A stretch of DNA of 64,000 nucleotides, taken from the NCBI RefSeq assembly GCF_900163645.1, contig NZ_FUKM01000057.1:124001-188000 (forward strand), in the 5' to 3' direction. Below, piece by piece: positions 51,982-61,275 of this stretch. The first letter of the stretch is position 1. Every line of letters begins with the position of its first letter. Both the position numbers and the translations under genes were made by a program. The stretch comes from Halomonas citrativorans. Lineage in GTDB: Bacteria > Pseudomonadota > Gammaproteobacteria > Pseudomonadales > Halomonadaceae. The notes below the pieces were generated by a model. That model had not been told where the DNA came from and did not search any database. It was given only the letters and a program-made list of their open reading frames with translations.

Positions 51982-54156
51982 TTACTTCGATTTATGCACC
52001 TGGCGCCACTCGTGAAGCAGCGGCTCGGTGTAGCCCGACGGCTGTACGCGGCCTTTGAAGATCAGGTCAGAGGCGGCCTTGAACGCGGTGGAGTCCTCAA
52101 AGTGACTGCTCATGGCGGTGTAAGTGGGGTCGCCTGCGTTTTGCTCATCGACCACTTTGGCCATGCGCTTGAGGGTTTCTTCAACCCGAGGTGAGTCCAC
52201 AATGCCGTGATGCAGCCAGTTGGCGATGTGCTGGCTAGAAATACGCAGCGTGGCGCGGTCTTCCATCAGGCCTACATCGTGAATATCCGGCACTTTGGAG
52301 CAGCCCACGCCGTGCTCTACCCAGCGTACCACGTAACCCAAAATGCCTTGGCAGTTGTTATCCAGCTCCTGCTGAATCTCGTTATCTGACCAGTTAGGGT
52401 TTTCCGCCACCGGGACGCTGAGCAAATCATCCAGGAAGTCGGGCTCGCCCAGCGCTTCAAACTCGCGCTGAACGTCGGTGACATTCACCTGGTGATAGTG
52501 CAACGCATGTAGGGTAGCGGCCGTGGGTGAAGGTACCCAAGCGGTGTTGGCGCCGGCTTTTGGATGGCCGATTTTCTGTTCCAGCATGTTGTGCATTAAA
52601 TCGGGCATGGCCCACATGCCTTTACCGATCTGGGCGCGACCGCGTAGACCGCAGGCAAGGCCTACCTGCACGTTGCTCTTCTCGTAGGCGGTAATCCATG
52701 CGGCGGACTTCATGTCGCCCTTGCGGACCATGGGGCCTGCTTCCATGGCGGTGTGCATCTCATCGCCGGTGCGGTCCAGGAAGCCGGTGTTGATGAACGC
52801 CACGCGTGAAGAGGCCTCGGCAATACACGCCTTGAGGTTGACCGTGGTGCGGCGCTCTTCGTCCATGATGCCCATCTTTAGAGTGTCGCGGCTCATGCCA
52901 AGGATATCTTCTACGCGGCCAAACAGCTCGTTGGCAAACGCAGCCTCTGCAGGGCCGTGCATCTTCGGCTTGACGATATACACCGAGCCGGTACGCGAGT
53001 TGCGTGGCTGGTCGGCATCTTTTTTAAGATCGTGCAGTGCCAGCAATGAGGTCACCACAGCATCAAGAATACCTTCTGGAAGCTCGTTGCCCTCCTCATC
53101 CAGAATCGCTGGCGTGGTCATCAAGTGGCCCACGTTACGCACAAACATCAGCGAACGGCCGGGTAGGGTCACCTTGCCGCCTTCGGTGGTGTTCCAGGTG
53201 CGGTCAGCGTGCAGCTTACGGGTGAAGGTTTTACCGCCCTTGTCGATGTTCTCTTCCAGATCGCCCTTCATCAGGCCGAGCCAGTTGCTATAAACGCCTA
53301 CCTTGTCTTCGGCATCCACGGCGGCCACGGAGTCTTCGCAATCCATAATGGTGGTGAGTGCGGCTTCAACGACCACATCTTTTACGCCCGCTGGGTCGGT
53401 TTTGCCAATGGCGTGGCTGGCATCGATCTGGATTTCCAGGTGCAGGCCATTATTGGCTAGCAGAATCGTCTCAGGAGCGGACGTTTCGCCAGTAAAGCCA
53501 ATTAGCTTGCCGGAATCTTTTAGCCCAGTTTCCCGGCCGCCTTCCAGCGTAACGACCAAATGGCCGTCACGAATTGTGTAGTTAACCGCGTCGCGGTGAG
53601 AGCCGGTGGCCAAGGGCGCCGCACGGTCCAGAACGCCTCGCGCATAGGCAATGACTTTAGCGCCGCGCTTGGGGTTAAAGCTTGTGCCTTTTTCCGCGCC
53701 GTCTTCCTCGGAAATAGCGTCGGTGCCATAGAGCGCGTCATAAAGACTGCCCCAGCGCGCATTCGCCGCATTCAGGGCGTAGCGGGCGTTACTTACCGGC
53801 ACCACCAACTGTGGACCTGCCTGTATGGCAACTTCGCGGTCGACATTGGCGGTGGTCGCCTTTACGTTGGAAGGAAGGTCGGCCAGGTAGCCGATCTCTT
53901 TCAAAAAGGCCCGGTAGGCTGGCATGTCGCTAACGGGGCCGGGGTTCTCACGATGCCATGCATCAATTTTTTCTTGCAGCGCATCACGCTCTGCTAGCAA
54001 TTGTTTATTTTTTGGGGTCAGATCATGGAACAGGGCATCGACACCGGCCCAGAAGGCGCTTTCATCAACACCCGTGCCAGGTAGTGCCTGCTCGTTAATA
54101 AAGCGGTCCAGCTCGGCGGCCACCTGCAAACGGTGGCGCGTGATACGCTCGCTCAT
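51982..54156 (-). CDS. glcB: Malate synthase G
   Basis: 724 residues from the ATG at 54156 (AGGAG 7 nt upstream), the usual length of the monomeric G isoform. Conserved segments are [46 protein letters not shown] and [18 protein letters not shown]. It condenses glyoxylate and acetyl-CoA to malate in the glyoxylate/glycolate pathway, allowing growth on C2 compounds. It is a single-gene unit with its own terminator; aceA is not in the window. Confidence 0.97.
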   Translation of the reverse strand: MSERITRHRLQVAAELDRFINEQALPGTGVDESAFWAGVDALFHDLTPKNKQLLAERDALQEKIDAWHRENPGPVSDMPAYRAFLKEIGYLADLPSNVKATTANVDREVAIQAGPQLVVPVSNARYALNAANARWGSLYDALYGTDAISEEDGAEKGTSFNPKRGAKVIAYARGVLDRAAPLATGSHRDAVNYTIRDGHLVVTLEGGRETGLKDSGKLIGFTGETSAPETILLANNGLHLEIQIDASHAIGKTDPAGVKDVVVEAALTTIMDCEDSVAAVDAEDKVGVYSNWLGLMKGDLEENIDKGGKTFTRKLHADRTWNTTEGGKVTLPGRSLMFVRNVGHLMTTPAILDEEGNELPEGILDAVVTSLLALHDLKKDADQPRNSRTGSVYIVKPKMHGPAEAAFANELFGRVEDILGMSRDTLKMGIMDEERRTTVNLKACIAEASSRVAFINTGFLDRTGDEMHTAMEAGPMVRKGDMKSAAWITAYEKSNVQVGLACGLRGRAQIGKGMWAMPDLMHNMLEQKIGHPKAGANTAWVPSPTAATLHALHYHQVNVTDVQREFEALGEPDFLDDLLSVPVAENPNWSDNEIQQELDNNCQGILGYVVRWVEHGVGCSKVPDIHDVGLMEDRATLRISSQHIANWLHHGIVDSPRVEETLKRMAKVVDEQNAGDPTYTAMSSHFEDSTAFKAASDLIFKGRVQPSGYTEPLLHEWRQVHKSK

Positions 54157-54338
54157 GGGGTTTCTCCTGTGAAGGTGCCCGTGGGTGATGGATGGCCACG
54201 GCCAGTGTAAAATAAGAGCAAAACACATTTATGGAAAATACTTCCACAACTGTGTGGGCATGTAAACAGCGTAGACGTTAAAGCGGCACAATGCTCGACC
54301 AAATGATAAGAAAGCAGGGCGCTCATAGAGAGGTTTGG

Positions 54339-55334
54339 ATGCAGGATTTCCAACAGCTGGAAGGTTTGTTTCGGCAAACGGCAGGCGAATCAGCCTTTTC
54401 CCGATTAGTGCCGGGTGAAGCGCTGTGGGACGTCGTGAAGGGCTATTTTCTGCATTATGGTCTGGAAGCACTCTTTGAAAGCACCGATGAGGTGCATGCA
54501 GGCTTTATCGATACCGGCCGCTTTGCCTTGTGGTGCCAGGTATGGAGCCCACCCAATCCATTGGGCACAGCCTTTGTGGTGCACGGCTACTTTGACCATT
54601 TAGGCCTTTATCGTCACCTGTTAACGCACTTGTTGGCCAAGGGCTGGCGGGTAGTGCTATGGGACCTGCCGGGTCATGGGCTTTCGAGCGGCCCGCGCGC
54701 AGAAATTGAAGATTTTGACGACTACCAGCACTGTCTCACCTACATGCAAAACACCCTGATAACGTTAGGCATAGCCCCCAGGCCGTGGTTGGGTGTTGGG
54801 CAGAGTACCGGAGGTGCGATTCTCGCAACCGACGCACTCACCCGCCGCGAAGAGGCCGGTTGGGATGGCCTGGTGCTGCTCGCGCCGTTGGTACGCCCTT
54901 GGCGGTGGACTCAGGCGAGTTGGATGCACCTTATCGCCAGTCCGTTCTTGAAGGATATTCCGCGCAAATTTCGGCCCAACTCAACCGACGAAGCGTTTAC
55001 CGAATTTCTGCGTGATCAGGACCCACTGCAGCCCGAACGCTTAAGTGTGGCGTGGGTAAGCGCCATGCGGCGCTGGATGCCACGTCTGCTCGCGCTTGAG
55101 CCTGTCGACGTGCCAACGTTGATTTTGCAGGGTGAGCAGGATTTAACGGTTGATTGGCAGTGGAACCTGGCCGTTCTAGCACAAAAATTTACCGCCGCCG
55201 AGATTCACTACCATCCGGAAGCACGTCACCATTTAGTTAACGAAGCAGAGCCGATTCGCGAGACCTTGTTTAGCGCTATCAACACGTTTATTGACCAGAT
55301 GCCTGACGGGCCGCATGAGCCTGTCGAACCCTAA
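54339..55334 (+). CDS. Alpha/beta hydrolase (monoacylglycerol lipase/lysophospholipase-like)
   Basis: 331 residues from the ATG at 54339, chosen for GAGAGG 5 nt upstream; in-frame ATGs at 54291 and 54303 are alternatives. Alpha/beta hydrolase fold: VVHGYFDHLGLYRHLLTHL, DLPGHGLSSGPRAEIEDFDDY, nucleophile S156 in GQSTGG, LILQGEQDLTVD (Asp) and the terminal EARHHLVNE (His). It resembles the Hydrolase_4 group acting on acyl glycerols. No signal peptide. The FMN reductase gene follows after 28 bp. Confidence 0.85.
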   Translation: MQDFQQLEGLFRQTAGESAFSRLVPGEALWDVVKGYFLHYGLEALFESTDEVHAGFIDTGRFALWCQVWSPPNPLGTAFVVHGYFDHLGLYRHLLTHLLAKGWRVVLWDLPGHGLSSGPRAEIEDFDDYQHCLTYMQNTLITLGIAPRPWLGVGQSTGGAILATDALTRREEAGWDGLVLLAPLVRPWRWTQASWMHLIASPFLKDIPRKFRPNSTDEAFTEFLRDQDPLQPERLSVAWVSAMRRWMPRLLALEPVDVPTLILQGEQDLTVDWQWNLAVLAQKFTAAEIHYHPEARHHLVNEAEPIRETLFSAINTFIDQMPDGPHEPVEP

Positions 55335-55362
55335 ATAGCCTGTTATTAAGGAGCCCAATCGA

Positions 55363-55941
55363 ATGAGCGCAGTACCCAAGGTATTAGTATTTGCTGGAAG
55401 CAGTCGCCAGGATTCACACAATAAACAGTTGGCGCGGCTGGTTGCCAAGCGCCTTGAGGCATTGGGCGGAGTGGCCACGTTTGTGGATTTGAAAGAGTAC
55501 CCGTGCCCTCTGTTTGATGAAGATATTGAAACCCAAGGCGTTCCGGAGAACGTGCTGAAACTGCGCGAACTGCTTGCTGATCACCAAGCGCTGTTTATCG
55601 CCTCACCGGAATATAACGGCTTTATCACCCCGCTTTTGAAGAACACGCTGGACTGGCTGTCTCGCCCTTATGAAGACACGCCGGGCCTGGCACTTTATTC
55701 AGGCAAGTGGGCTGCGCTGGTGTCGGCCTCGCCTGGTGGGTTAGGTGGCATTCGTGCGATGCCGCTGGCCCAACAGTTGCTCGCCAATCTAGGCTTGATC
55801 GTACTGCCGCAGCCGATGTCGCTCTCCAAAGCGCACACAGCTTTTGATGAAACGGGCGCGTTTATCGAAGAAACCCATAGTAAAAAGCTCGATGCCCTTT
55901 GTCAGCGGCTGGTGGATATTCTGGCGTGTACGAGCGATTAG
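55363..55941 (+). CDS. NAD(P)H-dependent FMN reductase (ArsH/chromate reductase-like flavodoxin fold)
   Basis: 192 residues. FMN phosphate loop VFAGSSRQDSHNKQLA, then the ASPEYNGFITPLLKNTLDWLSRP motif and SASPGGLGGIRAMPLAQQLLANLG. These mark the NADPH-dependent FMN reductase family, quinone or chromate reductase-like. It is likely cytoplasmic and protects against redox stress. AAGGAG lies upstream. It may be co-transcribed with the alpha/beta hydrolase. Confidence 0.88.
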   Translation: MSAVPKVLVFAGSSRQDSHNKQLARLVAKRLEALGGVATFVDLKEYPCPLFDEDIETQGVPENVLKLRELLADHQALFIASPEYNGFITPLLKNTLDWLSRPYEDTPGLALYSGKWAALVSASPGGLGGIRAMPLAQQLLANLGLIVLPQPMSLSKAHTAFDETGAFIEETHSKKLDALCQRLVDILACTSD

Positions 55942-56019
55942 GTTTTTTTAGCTTAAATAAGCCTTTTCAACTAAGCACCCTTCAATAGCCTACCCAACTG
56001 TCTCAAGGAAGTTTTACGC

Positions 56020-56850
56020 ATGTCAGATATTCTGATTAGTGCCAATGACCTGTTGGACCGCTTGGCGAGTGACGTTCCACCCAAGGTGCTGGATGCGTCG
56101 CTGCCCAATAGCCCCATTGCGGCTCATGTGCCGGAAGATGATCGAAAAATACCCGGTTCAATCGAGTTTGATATCGAGCAGGTCTTTTCCGACCGGAAGG
56201 CAGTGTTTCCGCATACGCTGCCCTCGAAAGAGGCACTGGAAGCGGCGTGCCAAGGCCTCGGCTTGGCCCCTGATGATGAGATCGTGATTTATGATAATCG
56301 GGGTGTTTACTCCTCCCCGCGCGGCTATTGGCTGCTCACTCAAGCGGGCTTCAAGCATGTAAAACTGCTGGATGGGGGGCTGCCGCACTGGCATTCGCTA
56401 TCGCTGCCGGTGCAGCATGGTTATTCCGTGGCAGCGCCGCTGTCCTCCCGCCCTGCGCTCCAGGCCAACGAGAGCGTGGTCAGTGTGGGCGAGGTCTACG
56501 ACAATATTCCGCAGCAGCGCTTTAAGCTGGTGGATGCCCGAAGTGCCGAGCGCTTTTCCGGGGCGGGCCCCGAGCCCCGTCCGGAATTTCCCAGTGGGCA
56601 TATCCCGTTTTCTTTTAATCTGCCGTTTACCGAGCTCTTGGAAAACGGACACTTCAAGAGCCGGGAGGAGATTTCAGAGCTCATGCGCAGCAAAGAGCTT
56701 TACCCTTCGGACCATCTGACCTTCAGCTGTGGCTCTGGCATCACGGCCTGCATTGTATGGGTGGCCGCGGAGTTGGCCGGGTACGAGCACCTTGCGCTGT
56801 TCGATGGGTCATGGACGGCGTGGGTGATGAGCGGCCGCCACGAGAGTTGA
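56020..56850 (+). CDS. 3-mercaptopyruvate/thiosulfate sulfurtransferase (tandem rhodanese)
   Basis: 276 residues, two rhodanese domains. The N-terminal one (about 1-140) is catalytically inactive. The C-terminal one carries C237 in SCGSGITAC, the six-residue loop closer to mercaptopyruvate sulfurtransferase (CGSGVT) than to thiosulfate type (CRKGVT). Other family motifs are IYDNRGVYSSPRGYWLL and LVDARSAERFSG. It transfers sulfur from mercaptopyruvate to thiols or cyanide. SseA is the E. coli counterpart. It is convergent with comM. Confidence 0.88.
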   Translation: MSDILISANDLLDRLASDVPPKVLDASLPNSPIAAHVPEDDRKIPGSIEFDIEQVFSDRKAVFPHTLPSKEALEAACQGLGLAPDDEIVIYDNRGVYSSPRGYWLLTQAGFKHVKLLDGGLPHWHSLSLPVQHGYSVAAPLSSRPALQANESVVSVGEVYDNIPQQRFKLVDARSAERFSGAGPEPRPEFPSGHIPFSFNLPFTELLENGHFKSREEISELMRSKELYPSDHLTFSCGSGITACIVWVAAELAGYEHLALFDGSWTAWVMSGRHES

Positions 56851-56874
56851 TGGCAGGCCTTTCTTCATGCGCCT

Positions 56875-58383
56875 TCAGCCTTTCCCTAGCATCCGATCCA
56901 GCTGCCGATAGCCGATGGCCTCGATCAGATGTGCCTGGGAGGGCTTGGGCTCGCCCTGTAAATCAGCCAGCGTCAGCGCTACGCGCAGCACGCGGTGATA
57001 GGCGCGAGCAGAAAGTTTGAGTTTTTCCAGCACGCTGGCAAGCCAGGCGCGCTCTTCATCGTCAAGTGCGCAGGCGGCTTCCAGGGCTTTACCGCTTAAC
57101 TGGCTATTGAGTGCGCCGCGCGCCATTTGACGCTCTCTTGCGGCCATAACGCGCTCGCGCACTGCTTCTGATGATTCGCCCTGAGTTTGAGCGGTCAACT
57201 GTTCGGGCGGAAGCGCAGGAACTTCTACCTGTAGATCAATGCGATCCAACAGCGGGCCGGAAAGCCGCGCCTGGTAGCGCTGAATCTGGCTGGCGGTGCA
57301 TTGACAGCGCTGGCGAGGGTCGCCCAAATGCCCACAAGGGCAAGGATTCATAGCGGCTACCAATTGAAACTGAGCCGGGTATCGGCGTTCGTGGCTGGCC
57401 CGGGCCAGATGTATTTCGCCCGTTTCCAGTGGCTGGCGCAGAACTTCTAACACGTTGCGGGAAAACTCCGGCAGTTCGTCTAAAAACAGCACACCGTGAT
57501 GGGCAAGCGAGATTTCTCCTGGTTTGGGTTTTGATCCACCGCCCACCAGCGCGGCGGCGCTGGCGCTATGATGCGGTTGGCGAAATGGGCGCTTGCCCCA
57601 GTCGGCATCCAGCGACAGCCCACATACCGAGCGCACGGCGGCGACCGCCAAGGCGTCTTCTTCTGAAAGCGGCGGTAGAATGCCCGGCAGGCGGCTGGCC
57701 AGCATGGTTTTACCCGTGCCAGGCGGGCCTGCGAACAGTAAATTGTGGCCTCCCGCAGCGGCCACTTCCAGCGCGCGACGCGCCTGTTGCTGGCCGCGTA
57801 CATCGGCTAAATCGGCCATTGGCGTGGTGGTTTTTATTGATGCGGGCAGGCGGTGGGGCGGGATTTTCTCCTGCCCGAGTAGGTGAGCAACGACCTGCCA
57901 AAGCGTATCCGCTGGCAATACCGGTAAGTCACCGGCTAGTGCGGCCTCGTCGGCGCAGGCGCGAGGGATAATCAGGGCGTTCCCGGCCCGGCGCGCTGCC
58001 AGCGCGAAAGGAAGCATGCCGGGTACGGCGCGCAGCTTGCCGTCCAGCGCTAATTCGCCCGCGCACTCCATGCCTTCTAGCGCGTCTACTGGAATCTGAC
58101 CTGAGGCCGCAAGAATGCCGAGTGCGATGGGCAAATCGAACCGGCCGCCCTCCTTGGGAAGGTCCGCAGGCGCCAGGTTGAGCGTAATGCGCCGGGTGTT
58201 AGGGAAATCAAACCCGGCATTAACCAATGCGCTGCGTACACGTTCACGGCTTTCCTTGACCGCCGTTTCGGGTAACCCTACCAGCGTAAGCCCCGGTAAG
58301 CCGTTGGCAAGATGTACTTCTACATGGACGGCTGGTGCATCCAGGCCCACGCCCGCACGCGTGGCCACAATGGCTAAGGTCAT
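56875..58383 (-). CDS. comM: ComM/YifB-family AAA+ ATPase (Mg chelatase-like)
   Basis: 502 residues. N-terminal Lon-like ChlI domain (ARAGVGLDAPAVHVEVHLANGLPGLTLVGLPETAVKESRERVRSAL), AAA+ core with Walker A GPPGTGKTM and the Walker B region VLFLDELPEF, and the zinc-type loop PCPCGHLGDPRQRCQC. ComM is a hexameric helicase that promotes branch migration during natural transformation. Many annotations call it Mg chelatase-like; it is unrelated to chlorophyll or cobalt metabolism. It is convergent with the sulfurtransferase, 24 bp between stops. Confidence 0.93.
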   Translation of the reverse strand: MTLAIVATRAGVGLDAPAVHVEVHLANGLPGLTLVGLPETAVKESRERVRSALVNAGFDFPNTRRITLNLAPADLPKEGGRFDLPIALGILAASGQIPVDALEGMECAGELALDGKLRAVPGMLPFALAARRAGNALIIPRACADEAALAGDLPVLPADTLWQVVAHLLGQEKIPPHRLPASIKTTTPMADLADVRGQQQARRALEVAAAGGHNLLFAGPPGTGKTMLASRLPGILPPLSEEDALAVAAVRSVCGLSLDADWGKRPFRQPHHSASAAALVGGGSKPKPGEISLAHHGVLFLDELPEFSRNVLEVLRQPLETGEIHLARASHERRYPAQFQLVAAMNPCPCGHLGDPRQRCQCTASQIQRYQARLSGPLLDRIDLQVEVPALPPEQLTAQTQGESSEAVRERVMAARERQMARGALNSQLSGKALEAACALDDEERAWLASVLEKLKLSARAYHRVLRVALTLADLQGEPKPSQAHLIEAIGYRQLDRMLGKG

Positions 58384-58520
58384 TCCACTTCCTCGCTTAT
58401 TTCCTAATTCTACTTGATCAAAATAGTTAACTTACCGTAACTAAGAAAACTTTGATAGCAGACAGGGCTTTAGGCGTGATGTGCATAGCGGGGAGATGGT
58501 GCGATGTGCGGACACCACTT

Positions 58521-59402
58521 CTAACGGGTGGGCTGGTTGTGGCGGGAAAAGTCCTCCAAAGCGGTAGACAACACACGGGCAAAGCGTTGGGCGGAAGGTA
58601 GCGCTCCAAAGCTCCATACGGGGGGCAGGCGCAAAAAGTTGCCGTTTTGCACAATGGGCAGCTGTTGCCACAGGCCACTTTCTGCCAGCTCTTCTTCTAC
58701 GCCCATGGGCACCGGGTCAACAATTACCAGCGTCGCTTCTGAATAGCGGGCAAGCACTTCGATACCTGCTAAGGCGAACCCCCAAGCGTTGGTGGGTTGG
58801 TCCCAGGCATTGTCCAGGCCAAGCTGCTCAAGCACCGCATTGTAAAGGCTGTTATCCCCGAAGATCCGCACATGGCGTGCATCCATAAACTGCACCATCA
58901 ATAGCGGTGCGGTGTCAGGTTGCGCTTCACGTAGTGATGCCATTAGCGTCTGTGTGTCGGCAATTAATTGTTCTGCCTGGGGTTGTCGCTCGGTGAGCTC
59001 ACCCAGTTGGCGCGTTAATGCCTGGATTTCCTGCCAGGTATCGGCACCGGGGGAGTAAAGCGGAATGGAGGTTACCGGTGCGATGCGCTCCAAGCGAGGC
59101 GTGAGTGCAGCAAACATCGGCGAGATCAATATCTGCTCGGGAGCCAGCTGGGCCAACAATTCAAAATTGGGCTGGGTGCGCAGCCCAAGGTCGGTTACAC
59201 CTTCTGGAAGTCGCGGCTCGCCGACCCAGTCGTAGTAGTCCTTCTGTTGGGCAACGCCGCTGATCGGCGCGTCGATAGCCACCAAGGTCTCGGCAATGGT
59301 CCAGTCCACCGTGGCAAACTGGGCATGGGCGCTGGTAAACGCTAGCAGGCTGGTGAGCAGAAGCGCGGCTCGGGCGAAAAAAAGCGTCACAGTACGGCGC
59401 AT
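58521..59402 (-). CDS. Iron-siderophore ABC transporter substrate-binding protein (FhuD-like)
   Basis: 293 residues with a signal peptide ending at SAHA|QF (about 27). Class III binding protein (PeripBP_2 type): DWTIAETLVAIDAPISGVAQQKDYYDWV, LGLRTQPNFELLAQLAPEQILIS and the long helix with TEALxx-like spacing. The last part, LRLPPVWSFGALPSAQRFARVL, matches FhuD-like proteins. It would carry ferric hydroxamate siderophores imported by the TonB receptor at 61.3-63.4 kb. No permease or ATPase gene adjoins. It lies 69 bp downstream of the MFS gene. Confidence 0.85.
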   Translation of the reverse strand: MRRTVTLFFARAALLLTSLLAFTSAHAQFATVDWTIAETLVAIDAPISGVAQQKDYYDWVGEPRLPEGVTDLGLRTQPNFELLAQLAPEQILISPMFAALTPRLERIAPVTSIPLYSPGADTWQEIQALTRQLGELTERQPQAEQLIADTQTLMASLREAQPDTAPLLMVQFMDARHVRIFGDNSLYNAVLEQLGLDNAWDQPTNAWGFALAGIEVLARYSEATLVIVDPVPMGVEEELAESGLWQQLPIVQNGNFLRLPPVWSFGALPSAQRFARVLSTALEDFSRHNQPTR

Positions 59403-59471
59403 GAGGAAGAGCCATTTTGAAAGAAGAGCTGTATTTAAACGATAATCCTTCTTGCTTGCAACGCCATACGT

Positions 59472-60635
59472 TCAAGCATTTGGAAGGGCAGAAGCCGTAG
59501 ATTTTGTATTCGCTGCGTTGCCTGCTCTCGCCAATCCGGCGGTAAAGGCAAGGCAGGCGAAGGCAGTGACGGCGTAAGTGGGCGTCAATTGGCCCATGAT
59601 CATTCCGAAAAGGGGCGCGCCTGCGGTTTGGCCGATAGCGATGGTTAAAAAGCCTATTGTCAGGCCCGTCGCGGGGCGGCTAGGCAGTGCCGAGACGCCC
59701 CACACCAGATAGACACCGGTAAGCATGATGTAGGCCATGCCGAACAGCGCACCACCGAGTAGCGTCAGCGCGGGAGTGGTACCTTCAAAACCCACCAGTA
59801 AAATGCCGCTTGCCAGCGCACCTAGAAACAGCCAGTGTGTCCGGTTAATTCCAAACCGGGTAACGAGTGCCCCGGCCCCTGCGCCTGCCATGCCTGCCGC
59901 GCCAATGGCAATCCATAGAAGGCCTGCGCCAGTATGGCCCCAATCCAAGCGTAGCGTGACCAGCTGGCTGCCAAAAGACCACAGGGCAGTGCTTGAGGCG
60001 CCCATCAGAAAAGACGCGATAATCAATCGTTTAAGGGTCTTGTTGAACGGCGGTAAACCTTTTACGCGGCTTCCTGCTGCCTGAGTATTACCCGGTACGC
60101 TGATGATTACCGCTATCGCCATGCACAGCGCAGTCGCGGCAAAGATCAAAAAAGCGATTCGCCACTGGCCACCCATCAACAACGCCGCTGGCCCTGAAAG
60201 CACTACACCTGCGCCGGTTCCGGCGTTGATGAGCGTGTTGGTGGCACTCTGCCGGGCCGGCTTGACCGCCGCAGCCACTGCGGCGGCCATGGGCGGCGAA
60301 GCAAGGCCTGTGCTGGAGCCTGCCAGCATCACAGCGCCTGCCAGCCATAGCGATGAGGGCGCCGCTGCAATACCTACCATGCCGATTGCCGCCACCAGCG
60401 CTGCGCCGGTTGCCACTGCGCGGGGTCCCAGCCGTTCGGTCAGGTGGGCAGAGACAATGATCGCCGCGCAATAGCCTAGAAAAGAGCCGCCCGATATCAC
60501 CCCGCTCATGGTTGAGGATAAAGAGAGATCTGCATCGATTTGAGGAAGAAACAGCCCAAAAGCAAAGCGGGCAAAGCCGTAGCAGATGGCAATGAGCCCA
60601 AATCCCACGGCGCCGAGCGTTATGCTAGGGCTCAT
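59472..60635 (-). CDS. MFS transporter (YbfB/AraJ-like)
   Basis: 387 residues, twelve predicted transmembrane helices. The N-terminal GFGLIAICYGFARFAFGLFLPQI resembles the YbfB/MFS_4 group, and AHLTERLGPRAVATG is the A-like loop between helices 2 and 3. The substrate is unknown; a siderophore exporter or drug efflux are both possible given TetR control and the iron genes around. Its start overlaps the TetR stop by 4 bp, so the two are one unit. Confidence 0.85.
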   Translation of the reverse strand: MSPSITLGAVGFGLIAICYGFARFAFGLFLPQIDADLSLSSTMSGVISGGSFLGYCAAIIVSAHLTERLGPRAVATGAALVAAIGMVGIAAAPSSLWLAGAVMLAGSSTGLASPPMAAAVAAAVKPARQSATNTLINAGTGAGVVLSGPAALLMGGQWRIAFLIFAATALCMAIAVIISVPGNTQAAGSRVKGLPPFNKTLKRLIIASFLMGASSTALWSFGSQLVTLRLDWGHTGAGLLWIAIGAAGMAGAGAGALVTRFGINRTHWLFLGALASGILLVGFEGTTPALTLLGGALFGMAYIMLTGVYLVWGVSALPSRPATGLTIGFLTIAIGQTAGAPLFGMIMGQLTPTYAVTAFACLAFTAGLARAGNAANTKSTASALPNA

Positions 60636-61159
60636 GATGGCGCCTGTTTAACAAGACGAACTGCACAATGACGGGCGGTGGCAACGGCGTCCGCGCCGCG
60701 ATAGATGGCGGTCGCCGTTGCGCCTTCGAATAGAATCAGAATTTGCTCGGCTAGCTGCTCATCGCCACGCCCGTTGGTTTCGAGCGCGATGATTTCTTGA
60801 ATTTTATTCCAGGCCCTGGCCTTGTGAACGGCTATGGCCTCGGCGATTTCTGGCACATCGCCACCAGTTTCTCCATAAGCGCGTAGAAACAGGCATCCTC
60901 GGCAACCTTCTACCCGCACCCAGTCTTCCAGCGCTTTGAACAGTGCATCAACACTGCTCACATCCAATCGCCGTAAGAACCGCTTGTCTCGCTCCGAAAG
61001 CACCTTGGCGATGAGTGAATGCTTACTGCCCGCGTGTTTATAGAGCGTTCTGCTCGACATGCCAGCAGCCTGAGTAAGCCGGTCCATCCCGGTGGCGGTA
61101 AAACCGTGCCGGTCGAAAAGGGATTCTGCGGCGGAGATAAGCTTCGTTTTAATGTCCAT
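60632..61159 (-). CDS. TetR-family repressor
   Basis: 175 residues, slightly shorter than usual. N-terminal HTH KLISAAESLFDRHGFTATGMDRLTQAAGMSSRTLYKHAGSKHSLIAKVL; the C-terminal ligand domain contains GCRGCLFLRAYGE with two cysteines (about 94-97), a motif seen in redox- or electrophile-responsive relatives. It overlaps the MFS gene by 4 bp and has a long palindrome just upstream of its start, so autoregulation is expected. Confidence 0.88.
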   Translation of the reverse strand: MDIKTKLISAAESLFDRHGFTATGMDRLTQAAGMSSRTLYKHAGSKHSLIAKVLSERDKRFLRRLDVSSVDALFKALEDWVRVEGCRGCLFLRAYGETGGDVPEIAEAIAVHKARAWNKIQEIIALETNGRGDEQLAEQILILFEGATATAIYRGADAVATARHCAVRLVKQAPS

Positions 61160-61165
61160 GCATTC

Positions 61166-61189
61166 AATGTAAAACGATCATTTTACATT
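61166..61189. promoter_or_regulatory. TetR operator
   Basis: Arms AATGTAAAA (61166-61174) and TTTTACATT (61181-61189) are perfect inverted repeats around CGATCA, itself nearly palindromic, 7 bp before the TetR start codon. Binding there would block both repressor and MFS transcription. Confidence 0.78.
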
Positions 61190-61275
61190 GTCAAAAAAAG
61201 AATCTACTTTGCTGAACCCCGGCGCCGTGTTGGCTGAACAGGGCACCGGGGCTCAGCGGCTTTCATAAAACGTGT

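Noticed and set aside
59403-59471. Fur box before the FhuD-like gene
   Set aside because: Only a half-site (GATAAT within AAACGATAATCC) is present, with no symmetric partner; too weak to claim.
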